This document shows, piece by piece, positions 57,141 to 64,000 of a DNA stretch of 64,000 bases; within the stretch, counting starts at the first letter, position 1; each line of letters begins with the position of its first letter. Under the pieces are notes generated by a model. It was not told the DNA's origin. It worked only from the letters and a program-made list of their open reading frames with translations, and ran no database searches. Location: the NCBI RefSeq assembly GCF_032854445.1, contig NC_088296.1, forward strand, positions 13,779,644 through 13,843,643. Direction: 5' to 3'. The stretch comes from Liolophura sinensis (taxonomy: Eukaryota > Mollusca > Polyplacophora > Chitonida > Chitonidae). Both the position numbers and the translations under genes were made by a program.

Positions 57141-58174
57141 CATATATTTTGGGAAAGGTAAGATTACGGATGTATTGGCAGTACCAATGGTTGGATAGCT
57201 ACACCTTTGAGTTGATCCTGCATCACACAAAATACACTACTTTTCATTGGACAACAACGGTTACGTGGATTTCAGATATATTGTTGAAGCCTGCAGATGA
57301 CGTCAACTGTGTCTGCTGAGAAGGTTATCTCCCTTTAACTGGGTCCAACGACGGTCACATCGCTGAAGCGAGTAAACCATACATCGGTCCTTCGTGATGA
57401 GAATTATTGGCCACATATGTTTGTGTATCCTATCACTGGGTAACCATGTAACGAACAGTATCGAGGTTGTCAACGAATATAACATACACCCTGCAGTGGA
57501 TGTACTGGGATAAATAGTTACTGGGGTAATTTGTTCGCAGTTTTTGATGGTGTTTCAGATCGAGACAAGAGAGTCCGAATAAGGGAGCGTGAACGGGTCT
57601 ATGTCCTGAACTACCCCGAAAAAAGAAGCCTCCACAAGGGAAAATACGAATCTTTCGTCTGGGAAATTCAGTGGTCTCGGTGACTGTTATGTAGATGATT
57701 CAGAGATAGATTAGCATCACTTTGGGCCATTGGAAATGAAATTCTATTTGTATAACTCTCTATTTTTGTCAACATTTACATCTTCTAACCAAGACTGTTT
57801 TTGTTCATGCCTTTGTTGGGAGTAGTGAACAAGCTCACATTTTGTTGACGTCCGCGTGGCGTCCTCCAATGAGCAATCAGCGGGACGGACCAATGTAAGC
57901 AAGACGCTGCATCCAGGATGGGTTTTCCCCAAGACTTGTGTTTCTCGGTCTGCTCGTCGACCATGGTCAGTTTAGGCGCGACGAAGATGGTTAGCCCAAC
58001 TTCACGTTTGGCTCACCAGTCACTCATTGGTCCATCCCGCTCGTCACTCATTGGAGGACGCTACGCTGGCGTCAACGAAATGCTCCGTTTTGGTACGTCA
58101 AAGCTCCACACTTATGTCTACACGTTGACCTCTTGGGCTTTTACCAATGCTTACCTAAACGGAATTCACGCGGT
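57141..58174. other. Intergenic, no gene seen
   Basis: About 57830-58080 holds an imperfect inverted pair: GTTGACGTCCGCGTGGCGTC CTCCAATGAG against CTCATTGGAGGACGCTACGC TGGCGTCAAC. It could form a long hairpin. No coding signal. Confidence 0.5.
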
Positions 58175-58440
58175 ATCATAAGCTCTTGTATGTGGTTCTT
58201 GTGTATGGTTCTTGTATATGGTTCTTGCATGTGGATCTTGTATGTGGATATTGTATATGGTTCTGGTATGTGGTTCTTGTGTATGGTTCTTATATGTGGT
58301 TCTTGCATGTAGATCATGTATGTGGATCTTGTGTATGGTTCTGGTATGTGTTTCTTGTATATAGTTCTGGTATGTGGTTCTTGTATATGGTTCTTGAGTG
58401 TGGATCTTGTATATGGTTCTTGTACATAGTCTTCTATGGG
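58175..58440. repeat. Short TGGTTCTTGTATA-type repeat array
   Basis: Mixed 15-21 bp units of TATGTGGTTCTTG and TATGTGGATCTTG. The Cys/Trp-rich 92-codon frame is an artefact of the repeat. Confidence 0.85.
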
Positions 58441-59059
58441 GACATGGTTAACCCACCTGTCTGAATGCTCTTTTTAGTACTGATTTAGTGTAAAAAATGT
58501 TTTAATACAGCTTGAATGATGTTTTCTTTTTCTCAAAAATCTACATTTCTATATTTAAATTTGGCATTTTTCAGCAACTGTGTGAACCGTATTTTGTCAC
58601 GCGGACTTCGTTTGTTTTTACAAGTTTTGCCTTTATTTCTTTGTAATGCCTTAAATGTGATATTATCTTATACTATATGTGTATTAATAATAATAAATAT
58701 ACACTAGTGTCTGTAGCTGTTCATGTTTTCCTATGCCCAATATACAAAATTCAAAGACTCGCTTGGAGTTGTCATTATAAAGAAAAATTGAACTTGAACA
58801 TGTGCGATGTATCATAAAAACATATCCGGTAGCCCTCGTCAGCTTTGATGGCTTAAGAGAGTTCAAATCCAGCTCTCGTCATGTCGCTTACCGCTAAAAG
58901 TCAGGAAACCTATTATATAATTTGATATGTTATCGAAGGTCGCTGACTTCTTTATTTTCAAGATACATGAAAAGTCCGGGTGTGAGCGTTTGATGTAGGT
59001 GTCAAGTACATGTTCATGTATGTTGGTGCAAGGGTTGACATATTATGGCACTTGAACTA

Positions 59060-59275
59060 AGACAACGGACACGACGCCCTACTTAGAGACCTGACACGAC
59101 ACCCCACTCAGACACCTGCCACGACACCCGATTCTGACACCGGGCACGAAGCTTAACTCAGACACCGGGCACGACACCCAACTCTGTCACCGAGCACGAC
59201 CGAACATCTCCCTCAGACGCCTGGCATGACAAACCACTCAGACACCTGACAAGACACCTCGCTCAAACATTTTAT
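59060..59275. repeat. 25-bp tandem array, about eight copies
   Basis: ACGACACCCAACTCAGACAC CGGGC repeats with substitutions. Confidence 0.9.
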
Positions 59276-59764
59276 ATTTCGCCAATTTATTCAGAGTTTT
59301 ACAATTGTCAAACCAATGCTACATTTAATTTGACAAACCTTTCACAGCTCATCGTTCTAGTAAGGTGAGGTTTTACTCCAGTGTCTATGGTATACTCTAC
59401 CATCCCTGATAATTATATATAACCAGAATTCCAGTACTCTCGCTGTTTGTTGAGCATTCTTTACAATGTAACGTTTGTTGACCCTTGTGCTCGCGTACAA
59501 TAACATCCGATGGAGACGACTTGTTTTCTGCAAATATGATGTGCTTATCTGAAAGTCACGAGGGAAGGTTCGACAATAATTGGAAAAAGGGCGGCATTTA
59601 TCCGTACCATAAAACTGATGAACATTTTATATATATCTGTGAAAAATGATTGAGCCCCTTATTTAAATAACAGTCAAATAAATAAAAAAATTAAATTTCT
59701 TAACTAAATTCTTCTTAACCACACCATGTATGTTTTAATGGCAGATTAATATAAAAGACGTAAA

Positions 59765-59850
59765 GCACAAAGGGTAAAAACCAGAGCAGAGTCCTCAGTG
59801 TGATAGCTGGCAATGGTTACACGACACCGGGTGATGTACGGCCTCTTGTC
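59765..59850. repeat. Dispersed repeat D, copy 4 (partial)
   Basis: AAAACCAGAGCAGAGTCCTC, GTGATAGCTGGCAATGGTTA and GTACGGCCTCTTGTCAG. Confidence 0.55.
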
Positions 59851-60354
59851 AGACGACGTACCACAGTTGAGCATACCTGTGTCAAATCCTTGGGTATCAT
59901 GTCATGTCTGACGCTAAATGTTGCCAATTTTTATCACTAGAAACTTTGTTATATCCATAATGTGTTATTCCAAAGAAATGAATAAATGGTTAGGCCTTAA
60001 CTTTTTTACAGTTCAATTAATGACAAATATTCTATATATTCTTATATATTCTTATAATCTCTGATGGAAGCAGATTGCTGTAATGCGATATACCTGGAAT
60101 CTTTCTTTAAAAAACGGCATGTATAAACACAACCGTCATCTTCTCAAGAAAGAAACCAAACATTTTTACATCCACAATGTTCTGGGTTCTCTGTCAATAA
60201 AGAAATCCATATATTTTAACGAGCAAACGGGTTGTAAATTCTACCCTCTTCAGCCCATCCAAGTTTACGATTTACCTTGATCGCGTTTTTAAAGATGTAT
60301 ACAGTATATATGTATGTTAAAAAGATACTGTTGTCAATAAGCACTGAAAGATTT

Positions 60355-60618
60355 GATTTATTTATTGGATTTGTGTTTTACGCCGTACTGAAGAATATTT
60401 CACCTATACGACGGCGGCCAACATTATGGTGGTGGCAAACCGGGCAGAGACCGGCTGGAAAGCCACGACCATCAGCATGTTGCAGAGAAACCTTCCCACA
60501 TACGGCTGCAGACGAAGACAGAATGAACTGGACTTAAATTCACAGCGACCGCATTGGTGAGAGGCTCCTAGGTCACTTAGCTGCGCTAGCGCGCTAGCCA
60601 ATGAGCCATGAAGGCACA
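60355..60618 (-). repeat. Near full-length SINE (main family), antisense
   Basis: TTATTTATTGGATTTGTGTT through GCGACCGCATTGGTGAGAGG to CTAGCCAATGAGCCATGAAG. Confidence 0.93.
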
Positions 60619-61469
60619 GCACTGACAGATCCGTCGTACACACACACACCAGCGCGAACATTGAATGCATCATGAGAGCAAACTTGCTCATCAGTTGTAT
60701 TGCTCATTAGTATAGACTACTGATGCAAAATGTTTTCTTCTGAACTTCATTGAAATGGCAAAAAAATGCACTGTTAATGCATGTATCAGTATGCGACGAA
60801 GATGTAACGCTTCAACTTTAGTTGAGTTTCGCATTACTACCCAGCTTTGCCAAAAGCTACACCACATGCCTGTTGTCTGATATCTGGACAATACTATTTT
60901 CTATTATGTTTTCCCTGATTGTAAATCAGATAATTTGGTACAATTATTTGCGTAAGAAAAGAATAAAGCAGTGTCTACCTCTTATATCAGACTTTTGCAT
61001 GTATTTTTTACAGCCTTGAAGTCTGGCATGAAAGAGAAAACTGAGTTGAAAAGACAATTACAAGAGTTACCTCCCCTTACATTACTAACACGTTGCACAT
61101 GCCAGTGTTGGCGTGGGTTTCTTGCTTTTTTTTCTGGCTACAAACATTGCGGATGTAAGAAAAAATATGGTATTTTCCTGTAATTCTGCATGTAGTTAAA
61201 TCGTGTTCCTGGTTCTATGTTTACGTAAGCTTTGATTGTCAACGTTTTTACTACGTACTAAGATAAGCATATAAGCATCATTATACGTTGGATTTTTCAA
61301 TGTATGGCCTTTTCACCCATTTAAAAGTTTTTTTAAGGTTTTAAAAATTAAATGTAAAAAATGTTGACAATGTATCGCCGCTACATAAGCGTAGTGTAAG
61401 TCTAATATATAATCTAGCGATGTGCTAAGTTAAAGTACACAGCTTTAAGTAATTTCATTTGCAACAACG
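60619..61469. other. Intergenic, no gene seen
   Basis: Frames of 65-70 codons only; no domains. Confidence 0.4.
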
Positions 61470-61537
61470 TGCCGCCGTCGTATAGGTGAAATATTCTTGA
61501 GTGCGGCGTAAAACACCAATCAAATAATAAAATAAAT
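61470..61537 (+). repeat. SINE 3' end fragment
   Basis: GCCGCCGTCGTATAGGTGAA through ACACCAATCAAATAATAAAA. Confidence 0.9.
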
Positions 61538-62708
61538 TGCAACTACGTCAAAAGTTGAATATGTGACTGAAAGTCCTGGGGTCCGCATTTTGTTGAGCGA
61601 ATGAGCAATGGGGGTGTTTGCTTAAACCAGTATAACTAGACTCGCTCGCACCGTGGTTGTGAGAATCTGCCAAAGCACCCTATAACGGAAACCACGAAAT
61701 CACCATAGACCATGTTCCATTATTTTCAGCCATGCTTTCCCGCTGTTCTCCCGCCAAGACATTCTATATGTTTTATCAATGTACAAACACAAGTTAAGAT
61801 TCGAAATGTATCTTAATATTTTTAACAATGCTTTTCTGATAAGTTTGTATAGCCTCACGAAAAAAAAAAAAAAACTATGGAAACACCAAAACACATTCTG
61901 TCACCCACCTTGTACAAGCCTGTGTTAGAAACGATGTGGGCCCATATATATTCTGGTCAACGAACCATCGGGCAAGAACCCTGGGGTATTCGTCATTTTA
62001 CCAGAAAGCTAGCCTATTGGAAGAAGGCACAGCGTTGATATCATTACAGTCTAACTCCGTCGCTGATACACAAGCGCGTATAGCATGACCTCACCTGTGC
62101 AAGGTGACATACCGATTATTTTTTATCGGTGACACTTTTTATCAGTACATCTGCGTTCGTCTCTCGGTCACAATTGACATAGGCTATATTGTATGCCTAC
62201 ATGTAGGTCAGTTATCTGCATTAAACTCCTAAAATGCGATAAAGCCCACTGTGTGTGCTATGTGCAATGGTGTAGAGGACTTTTATTGTCATCTTTTTAG
62301 CTACAGTGTAAGCAGAGCATACCCAGACTTGTTATCATTTCAGAGCTTAGCCAACGGTCGTGAGCTGTAATTGTTTCAACTGCCAACAGCAATATATAGG
62401 TCACGTTATGAGAGAGACAACACAACATGGCGGGTAAACCTGTACGTATCACAAGCACGATAGGATTTCTATTCTGTCATTTCGTCACCTAATTGGTTTA
62501 TTTCGTCGGAGTTTAGTGCAGCACAAGAGAATATTTCACCGACAGGGCTGTGGACGGTTTATCGGAGGGTACAACTGGGTAGACCCCAAGTGAATCGCCC
62601 TGAATCCAGCTGGCCGGCGGACAGGCCTCACTACACAGCCTTACTTTAACAGTAGGCCTATATTTTTCTACTTTTCTCCTTAACGGATCTGTTTTGCTCT
62701 GGTTTTAG
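61538..62708. other. Intergenic or intron; possible antisense SINE relic at 62500-62640
   Basis: TTAGTGCAGCACAAGAGAAT ATTTCACCGACAGGGCTGTG GACGG vaguely follows the reverse SINE 3' end. Nothing else recognised. Confidence 0.35.
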
Positions 62709-62807
62709 CCACCGTCGTACTGGGGACTGTGTGTACGAGAACCAGGCTTGCACTCCCGATGACTCTGACCATGGATGGACTGTATATTGTAGGGAAGGGC
62801 GGAAGAG
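62709..62807 (+). CDS. Candidate internal exon, cysteine-rich (gene unknown)
   Basis: A strong acceptor (pyrimidine-rich run, then GCTCTGGTTTTAG) and donor AAGAG|GTACAG bound 99 bp. In the phase-2 frame it reads GDCVYENQACTPDDSDHGW then TVYCREGRKR, with three cysteines and a balanced composition. The phase-1 frame is also open, so the choice is not certain. A second possible exon at about 63325-63431 (DRPFVRETYRHNRKSAKRGK) follows. The gene would continue beyond the window. No family recognised. Confidence 0.3.
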
Positions 62808-64000
62808 GTACAGTATAATACACACTAAAGCTGTCGTCTATAAGATATGTTATCATTAGGAAATAAACCTTCATACATTCAACCTCTAAACCTCATCAAA
62901 GAATAGGCCACCCATTGTCTGTTAAGGCGATGGCTGAGTTATAATTTAGTTACAACAACAACAACATTTCTGTCTACAAGTGACTGGTTTCTGCTTGGCA
63001 TTCAGAACGTCAATTATAAGAATATTCGTTATACCCTGTAGAAGATATAACATATGCACCATCGTTTAGGATATACGCAATGAGTTCATTATGTAAGTTT
63101 GTTTTTCAATAACAGTTAGTAGGACTATTTCAAAAGCTCGTCCACTGGTGAAACATTTTTCAGTTTTTGATTTACAAACGTGAGAGTCAATATATAACAC
63201 ATCTTCAGTTTGAACATGCACATTCATTAGATTTGGTAATATTCATTTCAAAAGCTGGTCAATTTTAATTTCAAACCTGGATCTGTACAGTACCGTACCA
63301 GTGATCATGCATCTTGTATTTTTAGTAAAATTGTGCTTTAATATTTCTGAAAAAGACCGCCCCTTCGTCAGAGAAACATATCGACACAATCGAAAATCTG
63401 CAAAGCGAGGAAAAGAGGCGTTCAGGTTTGTGCATTATTGTCTTTATGTTTTTTTTTTTACTTTCTGTTTTAAATCATTATGACGTTACTCAAGGCAATA
63501 ACGTCTTGGTCTTGAAAGTAAGCTTTTGGATTTTTAACAGTATGAATTATTTAAAAGTGTCCTTACTCATGTGAAAAAAAACATGGATGCTCAGTATGTT
63601 TTTTGATGTTACTTGTCACCGGCGAATGACAATCTTGGTTGTGAGTATGAGAGATTTTAAAGATAGTTAAGTCAAGGCGATACGTTGAAAGAAGCACACT
63701 TTAGGTTCCTATTTAAACTGGGCTGTTTCCGTCACAGAATGCGAGGCAAAAAGTCGGAAATATGACCTGTAGCAAACTCATCAAATCAAGGTAATAGTTT
63801 CCTACATTATTTAATTGCTGTCACTATAAACGTCTAAGACAAACTTACACATATAGCCTAATGTTTTTAACGTTAATGCGCGAAATCTGTTGAGGACAAG
63901 ACTTCCCTTACCGTCAAAACTATAACTGTATGATTCGATTTTCTTTTACCTTAATGTGGAGGAAATAAACACGATTGCTTATCATAAGTGATAAACACGT
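62808..64000. other. Window end; possible further exons, otherwise nothing seen
   Basis: TTTCCGTCACAG at about 63738 and ATCAAG|GTAATAG at about 63790 look like splice sites bounding 50 bp, but no protein family supports them. Confidence 0.25.

Noticed and set aside
60083-60280. 65-codon + frame with MYKHNRHLLKKE, faintly like a Ty3-type Pol C terminus
   Set aside because: Too short and no other element parts nearby.

Overview
This is eukaryotic, AT-rich, intron-bearing DNA. It is most likely from a mollusc or a close lophotrochozoan relative. The grounds are about twenty copies of one tRNA-derived SINE of a type I associate with mollusc genomes, a second SINE tail ending in CACTCACTCACTCAC, many kinds of decayed transposon (Tc1, mariner, PIF/Harbinger, BEL/Pao, DIRS, L1-type ORF1), and large tandem arrays. 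The species cannot be named from the sequence. Almost all open frames of 60-130 codons here are chance or repeat-derived; real coding sequence is sparse and split into short exons.

Two genes can be assembled from exons with matching splice phases. On the + strand, four exons (372-4028) give the 3' half of a type I membrane protein: a Thr-rich stalk, a transmembrane helix and a long tyrosine-rich tail. On the - strand, six exons (27629 down to 17087) give what looks like a complete 288-residue receptor: signal peptide, two EGF-like modules, Thr/Asn stalk, transmembrane helix and a tail with four tyrosine motifs. The transmembrane exons of the two genes are clearly related and share intron phases (1 in, 2 out), so they are paralogues facing tail to tail across about 13 kb. 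Decayed copies of the signal-peptide exon lie upstream of (28.2 kb) and beyond (15.6 kb) the complete gene, suggesting local duplication and loss. I infer a cell-surface recognition or signalling family; ligand and partners are unknown.

Layout. 0-4 kb: + receptor. 4-17 kb: no assembled gene; SINEs, a Tc1 element with intact ends and target duplication (11.9-13.5 kb), and G-rich tracts. 17-27.7 kb: - receptor, whose introns hold L1-type ORF1 relics, a 65-bp array, an internally deleted BEL/Pao element with a recognisable 5-bp target duplication, and a 25-bp array. 27.7-44 kb: SINEs, a PIF/Harbinger relic, a DIRS relic, minisatellites and a TATA-bearing LTR-like segment. 44.8-51.9 kb: a nearly continuous block of tandem arrays (80, 17, 74, about 25, about 80 and 57 bp units), including a three-unit higher-order repeat. 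52-64 kb: a mariner relic, SINEs, 36-bp and shorter arrays, and one candidate cysteine-rich exon at 62.7 kb.

All calls come from reading the sequence; no search was run. Splice sites and gene models are inferred from consensus, phase and homology between the two receptors.
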